DNA from: Vibrio parahaemolyticus
GTDB lineage: Bacteria; Pseudomonadota; Gammaproteobacteria; Enterobacterales; Vibrionaceae
Direction: 5' to 3'
Length of the DNA: 64,000 bases
Assembly: GCF_900460535.1 (NCBI RefSeq)
Contig: NZ_UHIL01000001.1
Span: forward strand, 3,038,001 to 3,102,000
The position numbers and the translations under genes were made by a program. The notes under the pieces are model-generated. The model made no database searches. It was given only the letters and a program-made list of their open reading frames with translations, and had not been told where the DNA came from. Of the stretch, positions 7,999-17,861 are shown one piece after another. Each line of letters begins with the position of its first letter. Positions within the stretch are counted from its first letter, which is position 1.

Positions 7999-10953
7999 TT
8001 AACGGCGGCGGCGGAACAAGCCAAGTCCAAGCATTGCTAGCAGTGCACCAAACCCAAACGAACCACCATCAGAGTCTTTCGAATCTGTGGTGCCCGTTTC
8101 AGGTTGAGTCATAGAGACTGCACGAGCAGAGCTAAACTTAACGACGTTGCCAGTCGAGTCTGTCACTTTCTCTTCCAGTTGGTAGTTACCTTGCTCTGGC
8201 GCCTGTTCAAACTCAACATTCACGCTGCGCGCTTTAATGTCCGTTTGATCTAAAGTCTTGCTCGCTGAGTAAGCTTTCGCATCACTACTTACAGCGGCAG
8301 CTTGAGTCGCGACGGTTAAGCTAACAGTCACGATGTCACCTGCAACCGCGTTTGGTGGTAAACGTACATCTACCGCTAAGTTTTCACCCGCTTTCGGTAA
8401 ATCGATGTCCGTATCAGGTAAATCAATCGCGATGATCACAGGATCGTGGTCAGATGCCGAGAACGCATCTTTGTATTTCGGCATATCACCTGTGTATTTG
8501 CTGCCGTACTCAAACAAGTTACTTTCTAGTGAGTTAATGTGCCAATCTTCAATCGCTACCACTTTTTGCGCCAAGCTGTTGCTTGCCAAGGCGTGGTCTA
8601 AATTGCCCAGCTCACCAGAATAGGTGTACGAGAACGTGTCTGTGCCATGCAGCAAGGTATTAAGGTTGTTCAGGCCGTAACCTTGTTTGATTTGCGTTTG
8701 CTCAACTTGCAACTCACCACCGTTGATTGTGGTGTAACCCGCCGTGTAAATATCACGTCCGTATTTCTCTTTCGAGTAATCAGTCAGTGTCAGTAGTGGA
8801 TCTTCCATGCCATACGCATTGAGATCCCCCATCAGCAACACATCGCCTTTCACGTCTTTCAACGCTTCACCCACTGCGTGCGCAGCAGAAACACGGAAGT
8901 TGTTACAGTTACCTTGCAGATCCGCAGGCTCCGAGTCTTCTACGCCGGCAATCCACTCTTCAATACATTCAGAACCTTTCGATTTGAAGTGGTTAACGAC
9001 GATAGAAAGATCTTCACCGCTCTCTTGTACCGTGAAGGTTTGCAACAAGCTGTGGCGTTGGTATTTGTCGTACGCAGGGTTGCTCTCAGCACCATCTTTA
9101 CGGGTAATGGTGTTTTCGGCAATGTGCTGCTCTGGCGTGAAGATCACTTTCGCCGCTTCTTTTGGCGTGACCACTTTCGCGCGGTACAAGATAGCAACCA
9201 TGATCGCATCACTTCCGAAGTACTCTTCTTGGTACTTGTCTTTATCTGCGATTTCAACGTAAGTGTAATGATCGTCTGCGTCATCGATTTCTGCATTCAA
9301 TGCATCCACCAAGTTTTGCACAGCACTGCCATCACCGAAGCCGTTATTTTCCACTTCCATCAAACCAATGATGTCAGCATCCATCTTATTCATCGCAGAC
9401 ACGATCTTCGCTTGTTGGATCAAGAACTCATCGTGATTCGTCGCGCCACGGTTTTGGCCTGTCGGGTTGTTGTTTCCGCTGTCTGCAACCGAAGTGAAGT
9501 AGTTAAGCACGTTAAAGCTTGCAACGCGTAAATCCGACTCTGCGATAGCTGGCGCCGCTTTACGCTCTACATCAAAACCATCACCCGCAGCCACAAAGTT
9601 AGTGTTGTTTACATCGTTCGTCGCGATCAGACGGTATTCGTTGTAGCTGTAATTCACTACGCCCTGTAAACCTTCAACGCGCGAACCTAAGCGAATGTGC
9701 TGTTCAGATGAACCGTCTTGATCCAAATCTTGACCAAACTCAGGGTAGTAAGGAATTTTGCCGTTCGGTGCTTTGGCATCAGATTCTAGGAAAACTCGAT
9801 TCTCTGCATTTTGTTTTGCTAGCGCGACCGCTTCTGCACTGTCTGCTGCGTGAAGCTGAGTTGGCTTAAAGAGCGGAGCTTGGTGCGACAACATCATGTT
9901 GTTACGTTTTGAATCGTAATCGTAAGAGAAGTTGCGAGTAACAAACAAATCACTGGCTGAGTTCAGCGTCACTTGCATCCCTTCATGGCGCTCTAACGCA
10001 TCACGCAGAGTTTCGCCTTCTTTGATCACAAGCGGCGTCACCAATGGAATGTCTGACGTGCCAGTTTTTACATAGCTGGTTGCGTCAGAAGAAAGCTGAG
10101 TATTGCTGTAGTACTCCTGAACCTTACCTTTCACACAAACTACGTCACCAGGCTTTAGCTCGGTATCTGCGGCGTTCGTATGAATAAATAGACCTTCTGA
10201 CGTCTTATCGTTGTTATCGTTCTCGATAGCTTGCAGGTAGAAGCCTTTCGTCAAACCGCTAGTAACAGCGCTCACGACACCAGTAACAAAATGCTCTTCT
10301 GTCGTAATGTATGGGTAACCATCGATAAATGGCGAAGAAGCACCTTCACCTTGAATGTCTTGAATGGATGTGAACGTTGGCGCGTGTCCATCCACTTCAC
10401 ACACAAATGCTGCAGGTGGCTCAGCTGCATTCAGCTCGCCCAAGCCATCAATGTTGTCTTTTGCTAACGTTGTCCATTGAGAAGATTGGAAAGTCGCAGA
10501 AGGCGTCAGTGCGTCACCGTTACGTACCAAAGTGGCGTCTTTGCCAAATGCTACACCCCCCATCACGCCGACCATGTCGTGAACTTCACCATCTTTTAAT
10601 AGTGCGAGAGGATCGTCACCATTAAAGTTCGCCACGTTTTTATCGGTCTGGTCAGCCACTGCTTTAATCGCATCGCTGGCATCGCCATGGGCAAGAACAA
10701 ACACCTGCTTCGCTTGCAACGTTACTTGGCTCAAATCGATCTTGCTGCCCCAAGTGCCACCACCATTAGATGATTTCGCTAGCTCATAACCTGTTAGCGT
10801 GACTGCGGCATCACCGGTATTCGCGATCTCGACCGCTTTATTATACGAGCCACCTTCTACGTACTGGGAAATGATAATTTCTGCATTCGCGTTAGCGCTA
10901 AGCGCACTAGCGATGGTTAATGCAAGTATTGAGGGTTTGATTAACGTGTCCAT
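7999..10953 (-). CDS. ExeM/NucH-type secreted nuclease with GlyGly-CTERM tail
   Basis: This 984-residue protein is a multi-domain exported nuclease. A signal peptide ends near residue 24 (ANANA). A lamin-tail-like domain follows (about 25-130, IIISQYVEGG and VEIANTGD). Next come an OB-fold-like segment around 200-350 and a large endonuclease/exonuclease/phosphatase domain from about 470. Its motifs include VASFNVLNYF, IIGLMEVEN, NHFKSKGS, LLMGDLNAY and SASDHDPV. The C-terminus is a GlyGly-CTERM tail (GGSFGFGALLAMLGLG then FRRRR), a signal cleaved by rhombosortase in bacteria with type II secretion. ExeM-family nucleases and Vibrio cholerae Xds degrade extracellular DNA, giving phosphate, biofilm remodelling and escape from neutrophil traps. 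A CRP-like site lies upstream. Confidence 0.9.
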   Translation of the reverse strand: MDTLIKPSILALTIASALSANANAEIIISQYVEGGSYNKAVEIANTGDAAVTLTGYELAKSSNGGGTWGSKIDLSQVTLQAKQVFVLAHGDASDAIKAVADQTDKNVANFNGDDPLALLKDGEVHDMVGVMGGVAFGKDATLVRNGDALTPSATFQSSQWTTLAKDNIDGLGELNAAEPPAAFVCEVDGHAPTFTSIQDIQGEGASSPFIDGYPYITTEEHFVTGVVSAVTSGLTKGFYLQAIENDNNDKTSEGLFIHTNAADTELKPGDVVCVKGKVQEYYSNTQLSSDATSYVKTGTSDIPLVTPLVIKEGETLRDALERHEGMQVTLNSASDLFVTRNFSYDYDSKRNNMMLSHQAPLFKPTQLHAADSAEAVALAKQNAENRVFLESDAKAPNGKIPYYPEFGQDLDQDGSSEQHIRLGSRVEGLQGVVNYSYNEYRLIATNDVNNTNFVAAGDGFDVERKAAPAIAESDLRVASFNVLNYFTSVADSGNNNPTGQNRGATNHDEFLIQQAKIVSAMNKMDADIIGLMEVENNGFGDGSAVQNLVDALNAEIDDADDHYTYVEIADKDKYQEEYFGSDAIMVAILYRAKVVTPKEAAKVIFTPEQHIAENTITRKDGAESNPAYDKYQRHSLLQTFTVQESGEDLSIVVNHFKSKGSECIEEWIAGVEDSEPADLQGNCNNFRVSAAHAVGEALKDVKGDVLLMGDLNAYGMEDPLLTLTDYSKEKYGRDIYTAGYTTINGGELQVEQTQIKQGYGLNNLNTLLHGTDTFSYTYSGELGNLDHALASNSLAQKVVAIEDWHINSLESNLFEYGSKYTGDMPKYKDAFSASDHDPVIIAIDLPDTDIDLPKAGENLAVDVRLPPNAVAGDIVTVSLTVATQAAAVSSDAKAYSASKTLDQTDIKARSVNVEFEQAPEQGNYQLEEKVTDSTGNVVKFSSARAVSMTQPETGTTDSKDSDGGSFGFGALLAMLGLGLFRRRR

Positions 10954-11489
10954 TGTCGTACCTGATATTTATTTAAATGCAAACTAAGCTCCGATCAGAG
11001 CCTACCATTTGTGTCTACTATCAGGTTTATTTATGAAATAAATAAGAAAGAGCAGTAAAAACCGTGAAATAAATCACATGTGAATCTATAAAAATATGCC
11101 AAAACAGCGTATTCAAACATATTTTGTAATAAATACAGTTAAGTAGTGCAGCAGGAAAGCAAAATTAGACTAATTGCTCAGTTTATTTTTCCGTTCCATG
11201 TTATGGAATACATCAATGCTTTCTTGGTACACCAAACTATTATTTCGAGCGCTTTCATGCTTCATTAAATATAATTAATTACTAATTTAGTAATATTGCT
11301 ACTTTGGTTTCTTTCAGGCTCTCGCTTGTTATTTACTCCCCCGCTTTGCGCACTCGCCATTTACACTTCAAATTTTTATTAATCAAAAATGATAAATTCC
11401 GATAACACAGTGGAGAAAAACATACGCAAGCGTTATAAAACCAACGCGAGACAATAAGATCTCATCCATCATCTATCGTGGACAAATCA
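10954..11489. other. AT-rich divergent region between nuclease and lipoprotein genes
   Basis: This non-coding stretch of more than 500 bases carries the promoters of the two divergent genes. The only confident element is the CRP-like site at 11063-11078. The rest is low-complexity AT-rich DNA with no open frame that has a ribosome binding site. Confidence 0.5.
11063..11078 (-). promoter_or_regulatory. Strong CRP-like site upstream of the secreted nuclease
   Basis: CGTGA-AATAAA-TCACA matches TGTGA-N6-TCACA at 9 of 10 positions and has A/T-rich flanks. It lies about 110 bases before the nuclease start codon. It suggests cAMP-CRP control of extracellular DNA degradation. Confidence 0.6.
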
Positions 11490-11864
11490 ATGAAAACAAT
11501 TCAACGTATTGGGCTAGCTCTCTCCGCGTTTGGGCTTATGACAGGTTGTCAGCTAACATCTTCTGAACCGCTTTACCCAACCGCTAATCAAAAAACTATC
11601 CAATCAGCAAAATATGAGTTCAAGGGAATGGAAGAGTTTGAAGTCAGTGACGATGGTGTCATTTCTTTTCGTGCCCGCCCGCCTGGACCAGACTATTACT
11701 GGGAGCCATATAAAATCAAACAGTTAAGTTACGAGATATCCTGTGTTTTCCTCACTAATTATGTGGATCGTGGGATGGTGGTGAAATCGTCGTTTTTAGG
11801 CGCTCGTGGCCGCGTTGAGTACTATGATATGGAGCGCTGTATGGACAACACGCCCTTTGAGTAA
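11490..11864 (+). CDS. Small predicted lipoprotein of unknown function
   Basis: With the ATG at 11490 the product is 124 residues and begins with a lipoprotein signal peptide: KTIQR, a hydrophobic stretch, then the lipobox LMTGC with Cys20 as the predicted lipidated residue. An in-frame GTG at 11478 would add four residues but has no better ribosome binding site, so the ATG is preferred for a signal peptide. The mature part contains RARPPGPDYYWEPYKI and ends with a Cys-rich-poor acidic tail; two further cysteines could form a disulfide. I do not recognise a domain. It ends at a bidirectional terminator shared with trpS. Confidence 0.65.
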   Translation: MKTIQRIGLALSAFGLMTGCQLTSSEPLYPTANQKTIQSAKYEFKGMEEFEVSDDGVISFRARPPGPDYYWEPYKIKQLSYEISCVFLTNYVDRGMVVKSSFLGARGRVEYYDMERCMDNTPFE

Positions 11865-11879
11865 TTTTCTCAGCACATA

Positions 11880-11909
11880 AAAAAGCTCCACCGAAGTGGA
11901 GCTTTTTGG
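11880..11909. terminator. Bidirectional terminator between the lipoprotein gene and trpS
   Basis: AAAAAGCTCCAC and GTGGAGCTTTTT form a perfect stem with T-runs on both strands, between two convergent genes. Confidence 0.92.
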
Positions 11910-11927
11910 GTATTGGATTACTTGAGA

Positions 11928-12944
11928 TTACGGACGAGCCACAAAACCGACAGCTTCGTATGCTTTTTTCAGTGTTTCCGCCGCACGAGCCGATGCTTTC
12001 TCCGCGCCTTGCTTCATCACTTCATCCATAAACGCGCGATCTGCGCGAATACGACGGTATTCTTCTTGAATTGGCTCAAGCATCGCAACAACCGCTTCAC
12101 CCACGTCTTTCTTGAATGGGCCGTACATTTCAACGCCTTTGTATTTCGCTTCAATCTCTTCAAAGCTCATGCCTGTCGCTGCAGAGTAAAGACCCATTAG
12201 GTTAGCAATACCCGCTTTGTTTTCAACATCATGGCGAATGCTTGGTGGCGTTTCGGTATCCGTTTGCGCTTTGTTGATCTTCTTGATGATCGATTTCGGC
12301 TCTTCAAGCAGCGTGATAACGTTCTTACGGTTATCATCAGACTTCGACATTTTCTTCGTCGCATCTTGAAGGCTCATTACGCGCGCGTTAACCGTTGGAA
12401 TATATGGCTCAGGTACCGTAAAGATTGGGCTTTCTGGCGAGTAAATGTTGTTGAAACGCGTTGCGATATCACGCGCTAATTCTAGGTGCTGCTTCTGGTC
12501 GCTACCTACTGGCACTTGGTGTGCGCCGTAAAGCAGGATGTCGGCCGCCATTAGCACTGGGTAATCAAACAGACCCACGTTTACGTCGTTCGCGTAACGT
12601 GCAGACTTGTCTTTAAACTGAGTCATACGGCTCAGTTCACCCATTTGAGTGTAACAGTTAAGAAGCCAACCAAGTTGAGCATGCTCTGGTACGTGTGACT
12701 GAACAAATAGCGTGCTCTTCTTCGGATCAACACCAACTGCCAGACAGATCGCCAATGCGTCTAGAGTCGCTTCATGTAGGGCTTTAGGATCTTGGCGAAC
12801 CGTAACCGCGTGAAGGTCTACAACACAGTATTGGCAATCATAATCGTCTTGCATCTGCTGCCATTGACGTAGAGCACCCAAGTAGTTACCGATACTTAGT
12901 TCACCTGACGGTTGAACACCACTCAATACGATGGGTTTGCTCAT
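11928..12944 (-). CDS. trpS: Tryptophan--tRNA ligase
   Basis: This 338-residue class I aminoacyl-tRNA synthetase has the TrpS form of the HIGH motif (PSGELSIGN, residues 12-20) and the KMSKS loop (KKMSKSD near residue 195). It charges tRNA-Trp in the cytoplasm. In many gammaproteobacteria it ends the dam-rpe-gph-trpS operon. Here gph precedes it on the same strand, but a good terminator lies in the gap, so trpS may have its own promoter or depend on read-through. Confidence 0.98.
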   Translation of the reverse strand: MSKPIVLSGVQPSGELSIGNYLGALRQWQQMQDDYDCQYCVVDLHAVTVRQDPKALHEATLDALAICLAVGVDPKKSTLFVQSHVPEHAQLGWLLNCYTQMGELSRMTQFKDKSARYANDVNVGLFDYPVLMAADILLYGAHQVPVGSDQKQHLELARDIATRFNNIYSPESPIFTVPEPYIPTVNARVMSLQDATKKMSKSDDNRKNVITLLEEPKSIIKKINKAQTDTETPPSIRHDVENKAGIANLMGLYSAATGMSFEEIEAKYKGVEMYGPFKKDVGEAVVAMLEPIQEEYRRIRADRAFMDEVMKQGAEKASARAAETLKKAYEAVGFVARP

Positions 12945-12984
12945 TAGAATGATTCCTTTGACTTCTTAATCTAATTAAAATGAA

Positions 12985-13012
12985 AAACCGTGCGGCTTTT
13001 AGCGCACGGTTT
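12985..13012 (-). terminator. Terminator between gph and trpS
   Basis: On the minus strand AAACCGTGCG and CGCACGGTTT form a 10-bp stem with a short loop, followed by TTCATTTTAATT. It lies 48 bases after the gph stop and 41 bases before the trpS start. Confidence 0.85.
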
Positions 13013-13059
13013 ACTCAGTGTACTCATTAACAAGTATTTTGGAAGCTCTTTTGTTGCCG

Positions 13060-13746
13060 TTATGCAGAAACGGCTACTACTTCCAATAATTCAGATAAAC
13101 TGTCTGCGACAAAATCTGGGTTTGAAGCTGAAATAGGCTCACCATGGTTGTAACCGTATGTTAAACCAAACGAAGCACAACCTGCGTTTTTCGCAGCCAG
13201 GATGTCATTCTTCGAGTCGCCAACCATCAGCATTTCGCTCGCTTTCACCTGATGTTTTTCCATCAACCAGTTCAGTGCGACTGGATTTGGTTTTTTCTCA
13301 GGGAATGCATCACCACCCAATACGTCCACAAAGTATTTTGCGATGCCATGTTGATCTAGAATTTCTGGAACAAACTTCGATGGTTTGTTCGTTACAAGCG
13401 CCATCGTAAAGCCTGCCTGATGTAGCTCTTCTAGCGTCTCTTTTACTGTTGGGTAAAGATGGCTCAGCTGATGACCGCTTTGCGCGTAAAAGTCATCAAA
13501 CAGCTCGCGTCCTTTTGCACGCAGCTCTTCACTAAGATCGCTACTGATGGTCATGCTTTGGCTTAGCGCGCGACCAATCAGGACGTCAGCACCGTTACCT
13601 ACGTAATCACGTACTTGCTCTTCCGATACTGCAGGGTAACCCAAAGCTTGTACCGCTTGGTCTGCAGCAACGGCCAAATCAGGTACGCTGTCCAACAATG
13701 TGCCATCCAGATCGAACGCAATCAGTTTAATATCTTGTTGAGTCAT
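13060..13746 (-). CDS. gph: Phosphoglycolate phosphatase
   Basis: The start at 13746 gives 228 residues, the family norm, and has AGGGA upstream; an in-frame start 20 codons earlier lacks support. This HAD-superfamily phosphatase has motif I FDLDGTLLDS (nucleophile and acid/base aspartates) near residues 10-19, motif II VTNKP and motif III/IV GDSKNDILAAKNAG. It dephosphorylates 2-phosphoglycolate, a product of oxidative DNA end repair. Its usual upstream partners rpe and dam are absent; rlmB lies 102 bases upstream instead, also on the minus strand. Confidence 0.93.
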   Translation of the reverse strand: MTQQDIKLIAFDLDGTLLDSVPDLAVAADQAVQALGYPAVSEEQVRDYVGNGADVLIGRALSQSMTISSDLSEELRAKGRELFDDFYAQSGHQLSHLYPTVKETLEELHQAGFTMALVTNKPSKFVPEILDQHGIAKYFVDVLGGDAFPEKKPNPVALNWLMEKHQVKASEMLMVGDSKNDILAAKNAGCASFGLTYGYNHGEPISASNPDFVADSLSELLEVVAVSA

Positions 13747-13848
13747 AATTTCCCTAGCTAAAAATAACAAAGGATGGTTTCCCATCCTATGTGTTTGATT
13801 CTTCAAGCCACTAAGCCTTTGGGCTCAGTGACATATGGTCTCATTCGC

Positions 13849-14592
13849 TTACTTCGCAGCCAAGCGCTGACGAACTGCTTCGAATAAACAGATGCCTGAT
13901 GCAACCGACACATTCAAACTTGATACGCTACCTGCCATTGGGATTTTAATCAAATCATCGCAAGTTTCTCGCGTTAGGCGGCGCATGCCATCACCTTCTG
14001 CGCCCATGACAATTGCCAGAGGACCAGTCAGTTTTGCTTGGTAAATGTCGTGTGTCGCTTCACCCGCCGTACCCACGAACCAGATGCCCTGCTCTTGCAG
14101 AGTACGCATTGTGCGCGCTAGGTTGGTTACACGAATCAAAGGCACCACTTCTGCAGCGCCACAGGCTACTTTGCTTACTGTCGCATTCATTGGTGCTGAT
14201 CGATCTTTAGGAACGATAATCGCAGCAACACCAGCAGCATCGGCGTTACGTAAACAGGCACCAAGGTTGTGAGGGTCAGTCACACCATCCAACACCAATA
14301 GCAACGGTGTCTCATGCTGCGCTAAGATGTCGTCGATGTCGTTTTCGTTTAGCTGTTTTGCTGGTTTTACGCGCGCGATGATGCCTTGGTGGTTTGCACC
14401 ATGTGCTTTGTCATCCAAGGTTTTACGCGTCATTTGTTGGATAGAAACACCACACACCTGCAAATCGTTCAAGATTGGCATTAGGCGATCGTCTTGGCGT
14501 CCTTTTAGAACGTACGCTTCAATAAAACGTTCTGGTTCGCGTTCCAATACCGCTTTCACGGCATGAATGCCGTAAATAAATTCGTTACTCAT
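13849..14592 (-). CDS. rlmB: 23S rRNA (guanosine-2'-O-)-methyltransferase RlmB
   Basis: This 247-residue SPOUT-class methyltransferase shows all three family motifs: [23 protein letters not shown] and the C-terminal [15 protein letters not shown], which form the trefoil-knot S-adenosylmethionine site. An N-terminal RNA-binding domain covers about residues 1-75. It methylates the ribose of G2251 in the P-loop of 23S rRNA. It follows rnr by 62 bases, a gap that contains a hairpin. Co-transcription with rnr, as in enterobacteria, is likely. Downstream is gph rather than the ribosomal protein genes often found there. Confidence 0.95.
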   Translation of the reverse strand: MSNEFIYGIHAVKAVLEREPERFIEAYVLKGRQDDRLMPILNDLQVCGVSIQQMTRKTLDDKAHGANHQGIIARVKPAKQLNENDIDDILAQHETPLLLVLDGVTDPHNLGACLRNADAAGVAAIIVPKDRSAPMNATVSKVACGAAEVVPLIRVTNLARTMRTLQEQGIWFVGTAGEATHDIYQAKLTGPLAIVMGAEGDGMRRLTRETCDDLIKIPMAGSVSSLNVSVASGICLFEAVRQRLAAK

Positions 14593-14621
14593 TACTTAAC
14601 CTGTTTCTGTGCTTCGCTCAC

Positions 14622-14647
14622 CGCCAATCTGCGGTAACAGATTGGCG
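14622..14647 (-). other. Intercistronic hairpin between rnr and rlmB
   Basis: CGCCAATCTG and CAGATTGGCG form a perfect 10-bp stem with a 6-base loop. No T-run follows, so a processing or mRNA-stabilising role fits better than termination. Confidence 0.5.
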
Positions 14648-14654
14648 CTTCAGC

Positions 14655-17162
14655 CTACTGCGCGTCTTGCTTAGTGCGCTTGGTTTTCTTTGGCTTACTG
14701 TGTGGCTTTTTCTTGTGGGCTTTCTTCACCTTTGGCTTCTTTGCGCTGTCGTCATCCCCACGTTTTGGCCCTTTGCGTTTACGGCCAGAATCCGTTTGTT
14801 CTGGGCGCTTAGTTGGCTCAATAGCAGGAACAGCGCGCGCTGTAGCACCTTCTTTTGATGAAGAACGTGTCGCCGCACGTTTTTTCTCTTTGGCTTTGCG
14901 TTTCGCTTCCGCAGCTCGTTTCTTAGCTGTCTTACCTTCGCCGCGTAGCTTACGACTTGTTTCGACCAATTCAAAGTCAATTTGCTTGTCATCTAGGTTA
15001 ACAGCCAGCACTTTTACTTTGACCGCATCACCCAGACGATAGATGTTACCGAAGCTTTCACCGATAAGTCTTTGACCAATAGGATCAAACTGGTAGTAGT
15101 CGTTCGCAAGCGTTGAAATATGCACCAAACCATCGATATGCAGATCGGTCAAGCGCACGAAGAAGCCAAAACTGGTGACGTTAGCAATCACGCCTTCCAG
15201 CTCATCGCCGACGTGATCTTGCATGTATTCACACTTCAACCAATCCGCAACTTCACGCGTTGCATCATCAGCGCGGCGCTCTGTCATTGAACATTGTTCG
15301 CCGTAGAAGTCCATGTCATCGAATGAGTAATGGTAACCACCCGTTGGCGTCCAACGGTCTTGGTTGCGGCCTTCTTCTTTAGCGATCAAGTACTTGATAG
15401 CACGGTGCAGCAACAAGTCAGGGTAACGACGAATTGGTGACGTAAAGTGAGCGTAACGCTTAAGCGCCAAACCGAAGTGGCCTGCGTTGTCCGCGTTGTA
15501 CACCGCTTGCTTCATGGAGCGCAGCAGCATGGTTTGGATCAGCTCTTGGTCTTGACGACCTGCAATTTGACGCGCGAGATCGGCGTAATCTGTCGGAGAA
15601 GGCTCTAAACCACCTTTCAACTCTAAACCTAGCTCACTAAGGAAATCGCGGAAGCCTTGCAAGCGCAGCTCACCCGGAGATTCGTGAATACGATACAGTG
15701 CAGGCTCTTTGGCTTTTTCTACCAATGATGCCGAGGCAATGTTAGCTAAGATCATACATTCTTCGATGATCTTATGCGCATCATTACGAATCACTGGCTC
15801 AATGCTTTCAATCTTGCGCTCAGCATTAAAAATGAATTTGGTTTCGACGGTCTCAAACTCAATCGCACCACGTTGATCACGCGCTTCTTTCAACACTTTG
15901 TACATCGCGTGCAACTCTTCAAGATGCGACACGAGTGGCTGGTAGCGTTCACGCAATTCTTCATCACCTTCAAGAATCGCGCTCACTTTGCTGTATGTGA
16001 GACGAGCGTGGGAATTCATTACCGCTTCGTAGTGCTTGTAGCTTGAGAGCTTACCGCTTTCAGAAATGGTCATCTCACACACCATACACAAGCGATCCAC
16101 TTGCGGGTTAAGCGAACACAAACCGTTTGAAAGCACTTCAGGCAACATTGGGACAACTTGCGATGGGAAGTACACAGAGTTACCACGGTTGATGGCTTCT
16201 TTGTCTAACGCTGAATCTGGGCGCACGTAGTAGCTTACGTCTGCGATTGCGACCCAAAGACGCCAACCACCATCTTTTTTCTTCTCACAGAAAACGGCGT
16301 CATCGAAGTCTCGCGCATCTTCACCGTCAATGGTAACGAGCGGCAATTCACGCAAGTCAACACGGCCAACTTTCGCTTCTTCTGGCACTTCTTCGCCCAA
16401 GTTTACGATTTGTTTTTCGACCGCTTCTGGCCACTCATAAGGGATTTGATGGGTGCGAATTGCGATTTGTGTTTCCATACCTGGCGCCATATTTTCGCCA
16501 AGAACTTCAACCACTTTACCCATCATGCCACGCGAGCGAGAACCACGATCGGTAATTTCAATCACCACGACGTTACCCATACGAGCGCCAGCTTTGTGCT
16601 CGTTCGGGATCAGAATATCTTGGCTGATGCGCGAATCATCCGGCACAACATATGAGTAGCCGTACTCAAGGAAGAAGCGACCAACAATCTGGCTATTGCG
16701 CTCTTCAAGTACGCGAACTAAGCGACCTTCACGACGACCACGCTTGCTGTTGTCTGTTGGTTGTACCAGCACGAAATCACCATGAATGATGTTCTTCATT
16801 TGGTGATGTGGCAGCAAAATATCATCGTCCTTGCCGACGCTGCCTTCTGGACGTACCCAACCGTGACCATCTTTGTGGCCAATCACGTAACCTTTCACCA
16901 TTTCAAGTTTTTCAGGCAATGCGTAGCACTGACGGCGGGTAAACACCAGTTGACCATCTCGTTCCATGGCACGTAAACGGCGGCGCAACCCTTCGTATTG
17001 CTCTTCGCCTGCTAACTTTAAAGCTTCAAACAAGTCATTGCGATTCATTGGTACGCCCGCTTGTTCAAGGAACTCGAGGATGAACTCTCGGCTTGGAATT
17101 GGATTTTCGTAATTTTGGGATTCACGATCTGCGAATGGATCGTTTGGAATATTGTCTGACAT
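14655..17162 (-). CDS. rnr: Ribonuclease R
   Basis: The ATG at 17162 gives 835 residues; a GTG two codons upstream is possible but AGG is better spaced for the ATG. Domains in order are an N-terminal winged helix (about 20-90), two cold-shock folds, and the RNB catalytic domain with [16 protein letters not shown] (metal-binding aspartates). An S1 domain follows near 640-725, then a long lysine-rich tail of about 90 residues. RNase R is a processive 3'-5' exoribonuclease that degrades structured RNA, rRNA and mRNA, and works in trans-translation and cold adaptation. It is cotranscribed with rlmB by position, and nsrR lies upstream on the same strand. Confidence 0.97.
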   Translation of the reverse strand: MSDNIPNDPFADRESQNYENPIPSREFILEFLEQAGVPMNRNDLFEALKLAGEEQYEGLRRRLRAMERDGQLVFTRRQCYALPEKLEMVKGYVIGHKDGHGWVRPEGSVGKDDDILLPHHQMKNIIHGDFVLVQPTDNSKRGRREGRLVRVLEERNSQIVGRFFLEYGYSYVVPDDSRISQDILIPNEHKAGARMGNVVVIEITDRGSRSRGMMGKVVEVLGENMAPGMETQIAIRTHQIPYEWPEAVEKQIVNLGEEVPEEAKVGRVDLRELPLVTIDGEDARDFDDAVFCEKKKDGGWRLWVAIADVSYYVRPDSALDKEAINRGNSVYFPSQVVPMLPEVLSNGLCSLNPQVDRLCMVCEMTISESGKLSSYKHYEAVMNSHARLTYSKVSAILEGDEELRERYQPLVSHLEELHAMYKVLKEARDQRGAIEFETVETKFIFNAERKIESIEPVIRNDAHKIIEECMILANIASASLVEKAKEPALYRIHESPGELRLQGFRDFLSELGLELKGGLEPSPTDYADLARQIAGRQDQELIQTMLLRSMKQAVYNADNAGHFGLALKRYAHFTSPIRRYPDLLLHRAIKYLIAKEEGRNQDRWTPTGGYHYSFDDMDFYGEQCSMTERRADDATREVADWLKCEYMQDHVGDELEGVIANVTSFGFFVRLTDLHIDGLVHISTLANDYYQFDPIGQRLIGESFGNIYRLGDAVKVKVLAVNLDDKQIDFELVETSRKLRGEGKTAKKRAAEAKRKAKEKKRAATRSSSKEGATARAVPAIEPTKRPEQTDSGRKRKGPKRGDDDSAKKPKVKKAHKKKPHSKPKKTKRTKQDAQ

Positions 17163-17277
17163 AGGCACGCCTATCTAGCAAGGAAGGTATAGAGCTAGTA
17201 TATCTGAGTCTCTCGATAACCTACAGAATTGCTTTGAAAAAAGAATGATCGAGATCGACTCTGGAACTGCAAATAAA

Positions 17278-17703
17278 CTAAGGGCGAGCAAGCAGGATCA
17301 AAAGCTCAGAGTTATCGCTCAGTAAGGATTCAATGGTGCACTCATCCAACTCGGCGAGGAAGGCTCTTTTTGCTTTGGCAAGCTTATCTTTGAGGCGACA
17401 TGCGGGGGTAATGTGGCAAAACTCCACCCCACAATTGACCAAATCTAACGGCTCCAAATCTCGCACGACACCACCAACGGTGATCTCAGACGCTGGCTTC
17501 ATCAAGCGAATACCACCGTTTTTACCGCGCACGGTATGCACGTAGCCTAGCTGCCCTAAACGGTTGATTACTTTGACCATATGATTACGAGACACACCAA
17601 ACAAATCCGTCACTTCGGTGATATTGGTCAGCTCATCTTTTGGCAATGATGCTAAATAAATCAAGGTTCTCAGCGCGTAATCAGTAAAGCTCGTTAACTG
17701 CAT
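17278..17703 (-). CDS. nsrR: Nitric-oxide-sensing repressor NsrR
   Basis: This 141-residue Rrf2-family regulator has an N-terminal winged helix ([16 protein letters not shown]) and the three cysteines of the [2Fe-2S] cluster in [15 protein letters not shown], spaced CX4CX5C as in E. coli NsrR. Nitric oxide destroys or nitrosylates the cluster and relieves repression. It is divergent from hmp across 158 bases that hold two NsrR-type operators, so it very probably controls hmp and may control itself. It lies upstream of rnr on the same strand, as in enterobacteria. Confidence 0.95.
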   Translation of the reverse strand: MQLTSFTDYALRTLIYLASLPKDELTNITEVTDLFGVSRNHMVKVINRLGQLGYVHTVRGKNGGIRLMKPASEITVGGVVRDLEPLDLVNCGVEFCHITPACRLKDKLAKAKRAFLAELDECTIESLLSDNSELLILLARP

Positions 17704-17796
17704 GTTCTCTCCCAGAGTGCGACTTAATAGCTCAATGTCAGTGACGAAACAACCAACTTACGCTATCGACAAAAGTGTAAATCTTTTCTTGATCGA

Positions 17797-17844
17797 AAGA
17801 TACATTTGAGATACAACTTTAAACATGCATTACAAATACAACTT
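17797..17844 (+). promoter_or_regulatory. Two tandem NsrR-type operators before hmp
   Basis: Two 23-base elements at 17797-17819 and 17822-17844 share the pattern AAgATaCATT, a spacer and AnATACAACTT. This resembles the NsrR motif AAGATGYATTT with its inverted half. They start exactly 25 bases apart. The hmp start codon follows 17 bases after the second, so the promoter is probably within or just upstream of them. Confidence 0.7.
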
Positions 17845-17861
17845 AAAAATAGGAAGTTCTT

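Noticed and set aside
8878..9531. 217-codon plus-strand open frame inside the nuclease gene
   Set aside because: Shadow of the opposite strand; no signal of its own and inconsistent with the strong nuclease motifs.
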